64,000 nt of DNA from G026625185 sp963727835. GTDB lineage: Bacteria > Desulfobacterota > WTBG01 > JAGOGO01. The translations under genes were made by a program, and so were the position numbers. The stretch covers positions 6,835 to 70,834 of the forward strand of contig CAVSIB010000010.1 in the NCBI GenBank assembly GCA_963727835.1, read 5' to 3'. Numbering within the stretch: position 1 is the first letter of the stretch; each line of letters opens with the position of its first letter. Shown piece after piece: positions 1 through 9,422 of the stretch. The notes beneath the pieces are model-generated. The model did no database searches. It was not told the origin of the DNA and saw only the letters and a list, made by a program, of their open reading frames with translations.

Positions 1-284
1 TTTAATTCGAAATCAACTTCTCCCGGTAATGGTTCACGGCTAAAACTCTTTTTGTCCGGATGATAAACTTTTGACTGGGCGAGATTTTTGGCAAGAGAAT
101 ATAATCTTTCTTCCTTTGCGCCGCATCGCCGAAGCCAGTAAGAAAAAAAATCTTCACGCAGATTGATGATTGACTCCGGAAAGTGTGTTTTTAAAAAAGC
201 AGCAAGATCCTCACTCTTTACCTCTTCGGGATCAGCCCCGTTGTAAAGTTGAATAATTGAAGGGACAGTAAAGTCACCATCCAC
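1..284 (-). CDS. Conserved-looking hypothetical protein, 3' end outside window
   Basis: An open frame starts at a GTG at 284 and runs off the window edge, giving about 94 residues. The GTG lies 5 bp after the thi4 stop, and an AGGATG-like ribosome site overlaps the end of thi4, so the gene is probably translated as the last visible member of the sulfur operon. The visible part begins MDGDFTVPSI, is acidic with a Cys at about 53 (LRRCGAKE), and shows no signal peptide or membrane segment. I do not recognise the family. Position suggests a role linked to sulfur or thiazole metabolism, but that is inference from operon context only. Confidence 0.55.
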   Translation of the reverse strand, partial: MDGDFTVPSIIQLYNGADPEEVKSEDLAAFLKTHFPESIINLREDFFSYWLRRCGAKEERLYSLAKNLAQSKVYHPDKKSFSREPLPGEVDFEL

Positions 285-289
285 CTACA

Positions 290-1081
290 TCATCCTTTTT
301 TCAAAATTTTAAGCGCAATTTCCGCGGCCTTCTTGCCAGAAAGAAGCATCGCGCCAAACGTTGGCCCCATCCGGGGAACCCCATAGACCGTGCTCACCGC
401 CATTCCCGTCACTACGAGACCAGGGTGCACTTCACCCGTATGCTCAACAACTAAGTCTTCAGATCGTTCAACCCACATGGCACCGTAACCAACTGTTTTG
501 ATCAGACCCCTTTCCTCCAGTTTGGTGACTACGCAGGCGTCATGGCCGGTAGCATCGATAACCAGCTTTGTTTCTAAGGCAACCGGATCAACACAGGTAA
601 TCTGGCGGGGTAATGCTTGGACCGGGGTCCAGTTAATCACCACACCAGCCACCCGGTTCCCTTCCCGAAGGATAAGGTCGTCAAATACGGTCATGTTGGC
701 GAATTTAACGCCGGCATCGCACGCAGCCGCAATAAGCTTGGAACAGGCGTGCGGGCCGTCGGCAACAAAAAGATCGCGTGATGCTTCAGTATAAGGAACG
801 CCAAGCTCATCCAAAATTTTCTGGGCCGGCGCCCGAACCGTGACTTTATTCATTAAGTAACCGCCGATCCAAAACCCTCCCCCCAGGTAATTGTTACGCT
901 CGATGATAAAAACCTTTAAACCCTCCTGACAAAGGATCTTCCCGGCCATCAAACCGGAGGGCCCTGCACCGACAATGATGCAATCACTTTCAACGTATTC
1001 CTCAAATTGGCGCGCAAATTCGGAAATAATTGCCCTGGTTACGTCCTTTTCTCCCCCGCCGCTAAATATTTTCTCACCCAT
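290..1081 (-). CDS. thi4: Thi4 family thiazole synthase (Cys-type)
   Basis: Thi4 makes the thiazole moiety of thiamin from NAD, glycine and a sulfur source; close relatives are ribose-1,5-bisphosphate isomerases. The protein has an N-terminal FAD/NAD dinucleotide fold (IIVGAGPSGLMAG near residue 36), the YLGGGFWIGGYLMNKV segment, a TGHD motif and a C-terminal GPTFGAMLLSG motif. The ATG at 1081 follows a GGAAG ribosome site, giving 263 residues, normal for the family. In the segment TCVDP a cysteine directly precedes VDP, where yeast Thi4 has its sacrificial sulfur-donor Cys205 and methanogen Thi4 has His. The gene sits downstream of a NIL-ferredoxin and a homocysteine synthesis gene, so sulfide use is plausible. 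Isomerase activity cannot be excluded. Confidence 0.88.
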   Translation of the reverse strand: MGEKIFSGGGEKDVTRAIISEFARQFEEYVESDCIIVGAGPSGLMAGKILCQEGLKVFIIERNNYLGGGFWIGGYLMNKVTVRAPAQKILDELGVPYTEASRDLFVADGPHACSKLIAAACDAGVKFANMTVFDDLILREGNRVAGVVINWTPVQALPRQITCVDPVALETKLVIDATGHDACVVTKLEERGLIKTVGYGAMWVERSEDLVVEHTGEVHPGLVVTGMAVSTVYGVPRMGPTFGAMLLSGKKAAEIALKILKKG

Positions 1082-1121
1082 AATTCTTCCTTTCTGTTTA
1101 GGGAGTTCACCCTGTTGATGA

Positions 1122-1529
1122 TTAGAAATTGACCTCCATCGCCCGTGGCGGACAGGCTTTGATACATAGCTCACAGGCGATACACTTTTCATTTTCAAAG
1201 GTAACCATCATGGTGCGGCGATCAATCGAAAGCGCACCACTCGAACACACGGCTATGCAAGCTCCACAATGCGTACAGCGGATCTCATTGCGGTTAACAT
1301 CCTTGCTTAATGGTTGAATCAAAACCCCTGCGTTTTCTAAAAAACACATGCCATCCTTAAAGGATTTATTCTCACCCTTGAGCTCCAGGACTAAAAGACC
1401 CTCTTCATTTGGCGTAACGTGCGCTTTGAGAATGTTAAAGTCCAGGTTATACTGTTTTACTAAGTTGCAGACGATGGGCTGGTCTACCAAAAGATGAGGG
1501 AATTTGAGAACTATTTTTCGTGAAATCAC
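1122..1529 (-). CDS. NIL domain plus 2[4Fe-4S] ferredoxin (homocysteine synthesis accessory)
   Basis: The N-terminal half is a NIL domain (IVLKFPHLLVDQPIV onward); the C-terminal half is a bacterial ferredoxin with two clusters, CTHCGACIAVC and CIACELCIKAC. This architecture is known from the MA1822-type partner of the DUF39 homocysteine synthase, where it is needed for making homocysteine from aspartate semialdehyde and sulfide. I chose the GTG at 1529 because AAAGGGAG lies 7 nt upstream; an ATG at 1550 has no ribosome site. The gene lies between the DUF39 gene and thi4 on the same strand, in the expected order. The product is soluble, about 135 residues. Confidence 0.87.
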   Translation of the reverse strand: MISRKIVLKFPHLLVDQPIVCNLVKQYNLDFNILKAHVTPNEEGLLVLELKGENKSFKDGMCFLENAGVLIQPLSKDVNRNEIRCTHCGACIAVCSSGALSIDRRTMMVTFENEKCIACELCIKACPPRAMEVNF

Positions 1530-1572
1530 GGTGAATCTCCCTTTATGCATTTTATGATAATTATCGTTACTT

Positions 1573-2776
1573 TTATTTAATTGGCCTTTCAATAAGAGTG
1601 CGAAAACTGTATCCGGATTCAGCCCCGGGCAATCCAGCAACCGGTTCAGTCAACAAAAACTTACCCTCCTTGATCCAGCTTTTGAGAGTTCCCGCAATTT
1701 CTTTTGCCTTGGCATAACTCGAAAGGGGAACAGCAGGAACCTCCTTGCCCTGAATGGTAATTTTGCCACTTTTAAGCTGGGCGTAACTAACTTCTCCAAT
1801 GGTCTCGGTTTCCCGTTCCGGATATGTTTTGCTGTAATCAACAATGGGAGCATACAGATCTTTGTCTTTAACGGCAGTAAAGCGACATATTTCTTCGTCC
1901 AGAATGGGAATGGGGATGCCGATCCCCACTATTAACGTAGCACCATATCCCTGGAAAGAAGCCCCAACCAGATATTTCTGATTCATCAGTTTCAGGTCAC
2001 CAAGGATCGCCAGGGTTCCCGCAGGGGCCCGGGGAACACCATTCTCTCCCCGCTTAACTCCGGGATTATGCTGGGTACCGTGCCAGACCACATACCCGAT
2101 TCCACCCCCAGAAAAATTCTGGTTCCCAAACCAATGGTTTTGTACAGCGGGTCATTTAAAAGGGGGGAGAGTTGACCCGCACTACAGTAGTTCGCATTCC
2201 CTAAACGAGGCTTTAGAACCCCCATGTACGTGTACAGAATTTTGTCCAAGAGATTTACCGCGCAGTTATAATTCTGATAGGCATTACGCGGGTTGAAGAG
2301 CACTGTCTCGTTAAGGTCATTGATATTTATCCAGGTTTCAAGATGCTTGCGGGGATAGCAGTCCGTTCCATAAGCGTGGCAAGAAGTTTTACATCCTTTC
2401 CTGCTACCAGGTCTTCGATGAGGTGACCGCCACCATAAGTGAAATCGCCTGGAAATGATTTATTCCGAGGATCATCATCTGGAAGGGTAGTGGCCCCAAT
2501 ATAAAGATCAACTGCTGCTAATCCAGTATGGACGGGAAGATCATTAAGAGTTGTTCTCCCTCCACCCAGCTTGATTCGAGGCTTACTATGGCCCAGATTA
2601 AGATAAACACCAGAAGAACACATTGGGCCAAAAGTACCGGTGGTAACCACATCAACCTTCTGTGCTGCTTTCTTTAGTCCCTCTTCTTCTACAATGTCAA
2701 TAATCTCCTCAGCAGTTACTACGACTGCTTGTCCCTTTTGTATCTTTTCGTTTATTTCTTTAATTGTTTTTGCCAT
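1573..2776 (-). CDS. DUF39 homocysteine biosynthesis protein, two frameshifts
   Basis: The HcyBio/DUF39 family converts aspartate semialdehyde and sulfide to homocysteine in anaerobes, bypassing O-acylhomoserine. Three overlapping frames together cover the whole protein of about 400 residues. The N-terminal part carries VVTTGTFGPMCSSGVYLN and GHSKPRIKLGGG; the middle has NPRNAYQNY; the C-terminal part has GYVVWHGTQHNPGV and VGIGIPIPILDEE. The start at 2776 has a GGAG site. One base is missing near 2335-2345 and one in the C5 run at 2105-2109; adding one base at each restores the family sequence without a gap. These look like sequence errors, but true inactivation cannot be excluded. The gene lies downstream of cysK and upstream of its ferredoxin partner. 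Confidence 0.85.
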
Positions 2777-2909
2777 ATTTTCTCCGAAAATCTTGTTGTA
2801 AGTGTTTCATTAGAGTTTTTGAACCAAGATTCCGGATTGCATAAGCCATAGCATTGCAATCACCACCTTCCAACGCAAAAATATTATCGCCATTTCGTTT
2901 CAGCCTCAT
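2760..2909 (-). CDS. Short unassigned ORF between cysK and hcyBio
   Basis: A 49-codon frame starts at an ATG at 2909 and overlaps the first bases of the DUF39 gene. The translation contains ALEGGDCNAMAYAIRNLGSK and ends in a basic tail. No clear ribosome site precedes the ATG and I do not recognise the family. It may be a chance frame, or the end of a decayed gene lost between cysK and hcyBio. Confidence 0.22.
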   Translation of the reverse strand: MRLKRNGDNIFALEGGDCNAMAYAIRNLGSKTLMKHLQQDFRRKYGKNN

Positions 2910-2983
2910 CTTGGGGAGAAACAGAAAATTGAAGATCAAAATACAGTTTGTAAGACGTTAAGAAATGTAACCCTTACCAGACA

Positions 2984-3910
2984 TTATTGTTGGAACAACC
3001 AGGTTGACAGGTAACGTTCCCCAGTATCGGGAAGCACTACCACGATCAGTTTGCCTTTGTTTTCTTTTCTTTTTGCTACTTCCAGCGCCCCCCAGACTGC
3101 CGCACCTGAGGAAATACCTCCAAGTATTCCTTCTTTAAGGGCAAGTTGCCGGGCGGTCTCTCCAGCGTCGTCATTGGTGACACAAATAATCTCATCAATG
3201 AGGTCCATTCTTAATACGTCGGGGACGAACCCAGCACCAATGCCCTGGATTTTATGAGAACCTGGTTTGCCACCGGAAAGCACTGGGGAGTCTTTTGGTT
3301 CCACGGCAATTGCCTTAAAATCGGGTTTACGGGGTTTGATCACCTCCGCAACGCCCGTAATCGTCCCGCCAGTTCCCACACCAGCTACTAATATATCCAC
3401 TTTGCCGTCCGTATCTTTCCAAATCTCTTCTGCCGTTGTTTCCCGATGGATTTTTGGGTTAGCGGGATTCTTAAACTGCTGAGGAATGAAAGCGTTTTTC
3501 ATTGTTTTTGCCAGCTCTTCAGCTCGTTTCACTGCCCCGGTCATTCCTTCTGCACCGGGGGTAAGAATAAGTTCAGCCCCAAATATGCGAAGCAATTGCC
3601 TTCGCTCCATGCTCATGGTATCCGGCATGGTAAGAATTAATTTATAACCCTTGGCTGCACATACAAAAGCCAGAGCGATACCAGTATTTCCACTGGTGGG
3701 CTCAACAATAACCGTATCTTTATTGATCAGACCATTTTTTTCTGCATCCTCAATCATACTCAGGCCGATTCGGTCTTTGACACTCGAAAGGGGGTTAAAA
3801 GACTCAATTTTAGCTACCACCTCAGCCTCTACTCCCGCGGTAAGGCGGTTCAAACGAACCAAAGGGGTATTCCCAATTGTTTTGGTAATATCAGGATATA
3901 TTTTTCCCAT
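2984..3910 (-). CDS. cysK: O-acetylserine sulfhydrylase (cysteine synthase)
   Basis: CysK is a PLP enzyme that makes cysteine from O-acetylserine and sulfide in the cytoplasm. The 308-residue product has the family features in order: PLP lysine K45 in NPLSSVKDRIG, the substrate loop PTSGNTGIALA near 70, the phosphate-binding GTGGTITGV near 178, and GISSGAA near 268. The ATG at 3910 has a GGGAG ribosome site. It lies immediately downstream of an Rrf2-type regulator and opposite cysE, which supplies O-acetylserine, so both steps of cysteine synthesis share one control region. The frame is intact. Confidence 0.95.
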   Translation of the reverse strand: MGKIYPDITKTIGNTPLVRLNRLTAGVEAEVVAKIESFNPLSSVKDRIGLSMIEDAEKNGLINKDTVIVEPTSGNTGIALAFVCAAKGYKLILTMPDTMSMERRQLLRIFGAELILTPGAEGMTGAVKRAEELAKTMKNAFIPQQFKNPANPKIHRETTAEEIWKDTDGKVDILVAGVGTGGTITGVAEVIKPRKPDFKAIAVEPKDSPVLSGGKPGSHKIQGIGAGFVPDVLRMDLIDEIICVTNDDAGETARQLALKEGILGGISSGAAVWGALEVAKRKENKGKLIVVVLPDTGERYLSTWLFQQ

Positions 3911-3966
3911 GGTGACTCCCTTTTTTTATTTTATAAAAATCAACTTAAACGCTTTTCAATTTTTGG

Positions 3967-4411
3967 TTAAATGTGATACATGGCTAAGGTAGAACTTTTC
4001 AATTTTTTCTTTCTTTCCAACAAGTCTTGAATCGTAGTTCGGTCAAGAATTTTTTCTAATGCTTCGTTCATCTCCACCCATGTATCCCGGGTCGGACATT
4101 CCTCGTTCATCTGACATAGGTTTGGGTTTCCGATGCAATCCAAGAGGGAAAAAGGGCCTTCAAAAGCTCGATAAAGCTCAATGAGCCTAATCGTATTAGG
4201 GTCTCGCGCAAGTGAATATCCCCCGTGCACACCCCGTTCCGGTTTTATCAGGCCGGATCCTTTTAACGAAGCCATTATGTGTTCCAAATACTTAATTGAT
4301 AGACGTTGATTTTTGGCCAATTCTTTTACGGAAACCGCCCTTTCTGGGATAACCCATTGCCAGATCAACCATAACCCGTGTTCCGTAGCGCATTTTTGTT
4401 GAAAGTTTCAT
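3967..4411 (-). CDS. Rrf2 family transcriptional regulator (CymR/IscR-like), frameshifted
   Basis: The N-terminus MKLSTKMRYGTRVMVDLA is read from the ATG at 4411 and is typical of Rrf2 proteins. The rest (SVKELAKNQRLSIKYLEHI, GLIKPERGVHGGYSLARDP) is in another frame, so one base is lost near 4350-4365. The protein has the winged helix and dimer helix of the family, about 147 residues. Cysteines in a CIGNPNLCQMNEEC segment could bind a cluster or sense redox or sulfide. It is next to cysK and faces cysE, so by analogy with CymR it probably represses cysteine genes; the palindrome at 4453-4475 is its likely operator. Confidence 0.88.
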
Positions 4412-4429
4412 TTTTTTAAAAAATTTCTT

Positions 4430-4458
4430 TTGACAAAATCAATTTTCCTATTTATCCT
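4430..4458 (+). promoter_or_regulatory. Candidate cysE promoter
   Basis: A consensus -35 TTGACA at 4430-4435 is followed after 17 bp by TATCCT at 4453-4458, a moderate -10. Transcription would start near 4465 and give a leader of about 245 nt before the cysE ATG at 4712. The -10 overlaps the left arm of the adjacent palindrome, the expected arrangement for repression. The leader is AT-rich with no recognisable riboswitch. Confidence 0.5.
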
Positions 4459-4475
4459 ACAAAAATAGTAGGATA
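4453..4475. promoter_or_regulatory. Palindromic operator candidate for the Rrf2 regulator
   Basis: A perfect 8-bp inverted repeat, TATCCTAC and GTAGGATA, is separated by the 7-bp spacer AAAAATA. It lies between the divergent rrf2-cysK and cysE arms and covers the proposed cysE -10. Rrf2 dimers bind imperfect palindromes of this size, so autoregulation plus control of both sulfur arms is likely; this is inference from position. Confidence 0.55.
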
Positions 4476-4711
4476 TATTGATTACAGATAAAAAAAACCT
4501 TGTCAAGGATTTTTTAATGAAAATTAATTTTTTGCCTTAACCAAATGAAATATATTGAAAAATACTTAAACTCAAAAAAGTTTGTTATAAAGGGAATATT
4601 TTAAAAAAAGCGAAACACTGGATTGACAGAATTCAAGGGACGTGAGATTGAGATTATTGTCCAAAGAAGGAAGAGGTATTTTCCTTTAATTTTTTTTCGG
4701 GAGGTAAAGTT

Positions 4712-5669
4712 ATGCAACCAACCATTGATGATGAATTGATAAAGCAAGTATGTGAAACTGGCTATCGATCGCATCAGCATTTTCGGGAAGAACTTCCGAA
4801 AATAGTTGAAGATATTGTGGAGACATGTCATAGCGGTGAATGTTTTGAACAAATGTATTCCGAGGTTATTCCATCCCGTGAGGCGATCATTGAAATCATC
4901 CATCGGCTCCGAGAAATCTTGTTTCCAGGTTATTTTAATAAGGAAAAAACCGACCCGGTTAACCTTAAGTATCAAATGGGGCAGTCCGTAAGTGTTTTGT
5001 TTGAAATGCTTGCCGAACAAATTTCCCGAAGCTTTCAGCACGATTGCCTTCGCTACCATAAGCCATGTATTAAATGTAGCGAGCAAGGCGAGCATGAGGC
5101 GGTGATTTTTTTAAAGTCAATCCCAAAAATCCGGCGATTATTAGCAACGGATGTGCGCGCTGCTTATGAAGGTGACCCAGCCGCTCAAAGCTTTGATGAG
5201 ATTATTTTTAGTTATCCGGGTATGTTTGCCATTATGGTTTATCGCATTGCTCATGAACTTTATGAACAAAAAATACCCCTCATTCCTCGTATCATGACTG
5301 AATATGCTCACAGTGTCACGGGTATTGACATCCATCCTGGCGCCCAGATCGGAGAGCATTTTTTCATTGACCATGGAACCGGAGTTGTTATTGGGGAAAC
5401 TACGGAGATTGGGAAAAACGTCCGTCTTTACCAGGGAGTAACCTTGGGGGCTTTGTCTTTGCCCAAGGATGCTGGAGAGCGCCTCAGGGGAAGGAAACGC
5501 CATCCCACGATTGAAGATGATGTAATTATTTATGCGGAAGCAACCATCCTCGGGGAAGAAAGCAGTAATCGGGGCGCGTTCGGTGATCGGAGGTAATGTG
5601 TGGATAACTGGTCCAGTGCCACCGGATACCAGGGTGCTATTTGAAACACCCCATTTAATCTACAAATAA
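4712..5669 (+). CDS. cysE: Serine O-acetyltransferase, frameshifted near 3' end
   Basis: CysE acetylates serine with acetyl-CoA, the first committed step of cysteine synthesis. The protein has the long N-terminal helical domain of the EpsC type, then the left-handed beta-helix with hexapeptide repeats (GIDIHPGAQIGEHFFIDHGTG, GVVIGETTEIG, LYQGVTLGALS). The ATG at 4712 has a strong GGGAGG site. The frame breaks near 5553-5565; shifting one base restores the canonical end AVIGARSVIGGNVWITGP and the tail PPDTRVLFETPHLIYK, stopping at 5669. Total length is about 318 residues. It is divergent from cysK. Confidence 0.93.
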
Positions 5670-5888
5670 AAACCTGCTTGGTGTAGTCTCTCCAAACATT
5701 AATCGAGACTTCACGCAAATTGTTTCTTAAAAATATTTTGAACGCGACAAAAAAGACGATTGCGAGCAGAATGGGATTAACCAGGACCAGAAAATACCGA
5801 GGACTGCTCTTTTATACCGTAGTGTTATCTCTTTTTTAGTGAGCAGCAGGAGAAGGTCTTTTCCCCCGCTTTTACTCCCGGTTGGTCA

Positions 5889-6816
5889 TCATCTATTACT
5901 CCCCCAGAAGCCCTTGTTGTAGCTTGTACATTTTTTCAGGTATAAAGGAAGCACTTTCTCTAAAAGGCTTGCCTTGTATCCCAGATATCTGACCATGGTA
6001 TCTACAAATGCATAGGGGATCCAACATTTGTGTCCATGAGTAAACAAGAATCTCATCTCTTCATCCAGATACCTGATACCTTCCCTTTTTGGGATTGCCA
6101 AGTCTTTAAGCCAGCGGTTTCTTTTAAAAAAAACTCCTATATCAAAATACCCTTTTAAACTGTGTTGTTAAAGAGTAGTTGTGTGAATGATGGACAACAG
6201 CATCGGCTTGATAAGCTATCTTATAACCTGCTTGAATAAGTTTTGCCGCTAAAAACATATCCTCATTCATTATTGTCTTTTCCGGAAACCCACCCACTTC
6301 TTGAAAGGCCTCCTTTTTGACGGCTGAACAAACATTGGAAAAAAAGAAAGTCTTTACCCCAAGTCTTGGTAAATCATCCATGCCTTTAATCACCCCGATA
6401 GAAGGGTAGTTAAATGATCTGGCAAATCTCTCAATTGGGTTGGCATCCTCTCTTGGTATCTGTCTTCCATAGGAGGCTGCAACTTGAGAATCAACCAAAG
6501 GCCTGATTAAATTTTCAAGACATCCAGCATCCCTAAACAAGGCATCTTGGGTCATCCAAACAAAAACATCACCTATTGCCTTCGAAGCTGCAAGGTTTCT
6601 GGTTCCTCCATGGTCAAACTCTTGAACCTTGATTTCAATAATGTCTACACTAAAGGCATTAGCAATCTTTAGGGTATTGTCTTCCGACGAAGAGTCAATA
6701 ACCACTATCTGGGCTGGCCTCATGAATTGCTCTTTTAGGTTCACCAAGAGCTGACACAGGTATTGTTCCCCATTGCGGGTAGGTATGATAACGGAAACCT
6801 TCACTCCATTCTCCAA
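5889..6816 (-). CDS. Family 2 glycosyltransferase (rhamnosyltransferase-like), frameshifted
   Basis: An inverting GT-A enzyme that would transfer a sugar from a nucleotide donor to a surface glycan. The N-terminus VKVSVIIPTRNGEQYLCQLL, VVIDSSSEDNT and VFWMTQDA-type segments mark family 2; MNEDMFLAAKLIQAGYKIAY is the acceptor-side motif. The first frame ends near 6142, and the sequence resumes after a one-base shift near 6148 as FDIGVFFKRNRWLKDL to 5889, total about 308 residues. The start at 6816 is TTG, following no strong ribosome site; a GTG lies shortly downstream. A truncated glycosyltransferase end and an IS remnant lie just upstream, so this is the edge of an eroded polysaccharide locus. 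Confidence 0.85.
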
Positions 6817-6840
6817 AGATAAATTTCCAAAGTTTATTCT

Positions 6841-6942
6841 TTAAGGGTTCACAAGCCTCAACAATTCTTCATTCACAATCTCTGCAATCATTGTCCAATC
6901 TGGAATGCGTCCCCTAAAGTCAAGACATTTTTTTATGCTTAA
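6841..6942 (-). pseudogene. 3' remnant of a glycosyltransferase-like gene
   Basis: An open segment ending at a TAA at 6841-6843 encodes CLDFRGRIPDWTMIAEIVNE and a short tail, with no start of its own. It runs into the IS remnant that begins at about 6943. Its position directly before the glycosyltransferase and the sense of the tail suggest the end of another sugar-transfer gene whose 5' part was lost at the IS junction. The family assignment is weak. Confidence 0.4.
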
Positions 6943-7344
6943 AAAGTGTAGAGGTTTCATGCCACTTTCTTTAATGTTTCACTATAATACAGGGTTTCAT
7001 ATTCCTCTGGACTCATATAACCTCGTTCACTGTGGACATAAAGCTTGTTGTAGTCATTCTCTATCCGGGTGCCAATCCTCTTCTGGGCCTCCTCAAAACT
7101 CCCAAACTCATTAAGCCAGATGACCTCTTCCTTAATCGTCCTCATCATCCTTTCAGGTGTCCGCATTGCCTTTGGGTTTATCGTAAGAGGTGAATATCTT
7201 GCCACTGACCTTGGTTCCCTTAAGACTCTCCATTACAATTGCTATCTTTTCATCTCCTGTCCATTTCCTTGGCTTCATTTTTCCCCTTACCTCCAGTGTA
7301 AAGGTTATCTCTCCTCTATAACGAGGATTCTACCTCTACACTTT
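6943..7344 (-). mobile_element. Internally deleted IS3-family element with terminal inverted repeats
   Basis: About 400 bp bounded by a perfect 13-bp inverted repeat, AAAGTGTAGAGGT at 6943-6955 and its complement at 7332-7344. Inside, on the minus strand, the first residues of an OrfA (MKPRKWTGDEKIAIVMESLK from 7278) run directly into the end of an OrfB integrase (RTIKEEVIWLNEF, GYMSPEEYE, stop near 6957). The DNA for the rest of OrfA and the DDE core is missing, so the copy cannot move by itself. No flanking direct repeat is evident. Confidence 0.75.
6957..7278 (-). pseudogene. Fused OrfA/OrfB transposase remnant
   Basis: The N-terminal helix-turn-helix start of OrfA (WTGDEKIAIVMESLKGTKV) is joined near 7210 to the last quarter of OrfB. 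The OrfB part begins around KGNA, has RTIKEEVIWLNEFGSFEEAQ and ends YETLYYSETLKKVA. The two pieces are in different frames after the junction and the DDE catalytic residues are gone apart from the last glutamate region. It is clearly non-functional. Confidence 0.7.
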
Positions 7345-7501
7345 CGGTGTATCCAGTTCCTAAAAGTCTCAATATAATATGCCATCGGTCTTATCCGGCC
7401 CTTTTTGCCAAAAAAACCGACTTTGCTATAATCAGGCCCTCTAAACTAAAAAACAATAGGAAACTTCTTTGAATGACAAACCAAGAAAATGTTTAAACTT
7501 T

Positions 7502-7523
7502 AAAACCCCAGTAGGGGTTTTTT
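7502..7523 (-). terminator. Hairpin terminator after uvrC
   Basis: AAAACCCC and GGGGTTTT form an 8-bp stem with loop AGTA, flanked by A/T runs on both sides. It lies about 40 bp beyond the uvrC stop and could act in both directions. Confidence 0.7.
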
Positions 7524-7559
7524 CCCTCTTGCGTTGCACTCACTGGTTGAATGTAGCTC

Positions 7560-9390
7560 TTAAGTATTATGAAAATAATTGTAAATATTTTCTGCATCTT
7601 TTCTGGCAATAGAGGGGGCCTGCAACAGTTCTTCCACACCCGCCTTTTCAATTTTTTTCAAACTCCCAAAATGGATAAGAAGATTTTTCTTCTTCTTTGA
7701 CCCGATTCCGGGAATGGCGTCAAGAGGAGAAGCAGTCTGCTTTTTTGCTCTCAATTTTCGGTGGAAGGTAATGGCGAAACGGTGTGCTTCATCCCGAATC
7801 CTCTGGAGAAGATGGAGCGCTGAACTGTGTTTGGAGAGGATGAGGGGATCTTTACGATCCGGAAGAAAAACCTTTTCCGGCCCTTTGGCTAAATCCTGAA
7901 ACTTGCCTTTGGCAAGTCCAATCGCATCAATATCATTAGTGATTCCCAATTCTTTCATCACCTGACAGGCAACCTGGAGTTGTCCTTTTCCCCCGTCAAC
8001 GATAAGGAGATCCGGAAGGTCCTGGTCATCTACACCCCTGGTAAGGCGGCGTTTAATGATTTCATGCATCATCCTATAGTCATCTGCCTGATCCACGGTT
8101 TTTATTTTGTAGTGCCGGTATTTCTGCTTCAGTGGTTCGCCCTCTTCAAACCTGACCATGGAACCCACTGCCTCATTCCCAAAAAGATTGGAAATGTCAA
8201 AACACTCAATGATTCTGGGTTCGCGCTGAAGACGGAGACTTTCTTTAATTTTTTTCATTGTGCGGCGAACCGTCTCGCTCTGGGTCTCCCGGTTTTCCAG
8301 CATGAGCTTGGCATTGTCAAACGCCATGGTGAGAAGATTTTTTCGATCCCCCTTGTGGGGGAAAATGATATTTATTTTTTTCCCCTTTCGCTCCGAAAAG
8401 TATTCTTCAATAAGAGTGTGGTTTTCCAGTCGCAGAGGGATAATCACCTCGTCCGGAATATATTTTCCTTCTCCATAAAATTGGGTGATGAAGGAGGAAA
8501 TAACTTCTTCATCCTCCAGCTCAACATTACGAAAAAAAAATGACTGGTTGCCCACCATCCGGCCCTGGCGGATAAAAAGGATGAAAATCTCAAAGTGAAC
8601 ATCCTTGCGAAAATAAGAAATAACGTCCTGATCAATGAATCGGGTGGAAACGATTTTTTGTTTTTCTAATGTCTTCTCAATCGCCTTAATCTCATCCCTT
8701 ATGAGCGCAGCTCTTTCAAAATTAAGGTTCTTAGACTCTTCTTTCATTTCCGCAGATCAATTGAGAAATTAACTCCCGGTCCTGACCGCGAAGAAAAAGG
8801 AGGACTTTTTTTACAATGCTGTTGTATTCCTCTCGGTCTACCTCATGGCAACAAGGCGCTAAACATCTCTTAAGCTGGAAGTTGATGCACGGGCGAATCC
8901 GGTTTTTGAAAATACGCTGGGAGCACTTCCGGATAGGAAAAAGCTTATGAATGATGTGAAGTGTTTCCCGCACCGCATTGGCTGAGGCATAAGGCCCGAA
9001 ATACAGAGCATTATCTTTTTCCACCCTTCTGACGAAAATGAGGCGGGGATAATCTTCCTTAATCGTAAACTTCAGATAAAGAAAGTGCTTATCGTCCTTG
9101 AGATTAACATTGTAGCGGGGCTTATGTTTTTTGATTAAGTTGCTCTCAAGGATAAGCGCCTCTTTTTCCGTGGCCGTGATCAGGTAATCAAAGTCAGCGA
9201 CTTTAGAGACAAGCACCTTGGTTTTTATGGGGTGATCAGCACTGGCTTGAAAATATGACCTTACCCGGGAGCGGAGGGTTATCGCCTTTCCTACATAGAG
9301 AATGTTGCCAGCCCCATCCTTCATGAGATAAACACCCGGCTGGGCAGGAAGGGAAGCTAATTTGTCTTCAAGGTGAGGGAAAGTTTCCAT
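7560..9390 (-). CDS. uvrC: Excinuclease ABC subunit C, frameshifted
   Basis: UvrC makes the dual incisions in nucleotide excision repair. The N-terminal GIY-YIG nuclease domain (PGVYLMKDGAGNILYVGKA) starts at the ATG at 9390, followed by the cysteine-containing linker (CSQRIFK, CINFQLKRCLAPCC). The UVR motif (NFERAALIRDEI), the RNase H-like domain (IIECFDISNLFG, LIVDGGKGQL) and the C-terminal helix-hairpin-helix pair (LDAIPGIGSKKKKNLL) follow in a second frame. One A is missing near 8745 in an AAA run. The total of about 609 residues is normal. A terminator follows at 7502. Confidence 0.95.
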
Positions 9391-9422
9391 AGGTATTAGA
9401 AGTCACAATCTTGTTGACCTGT

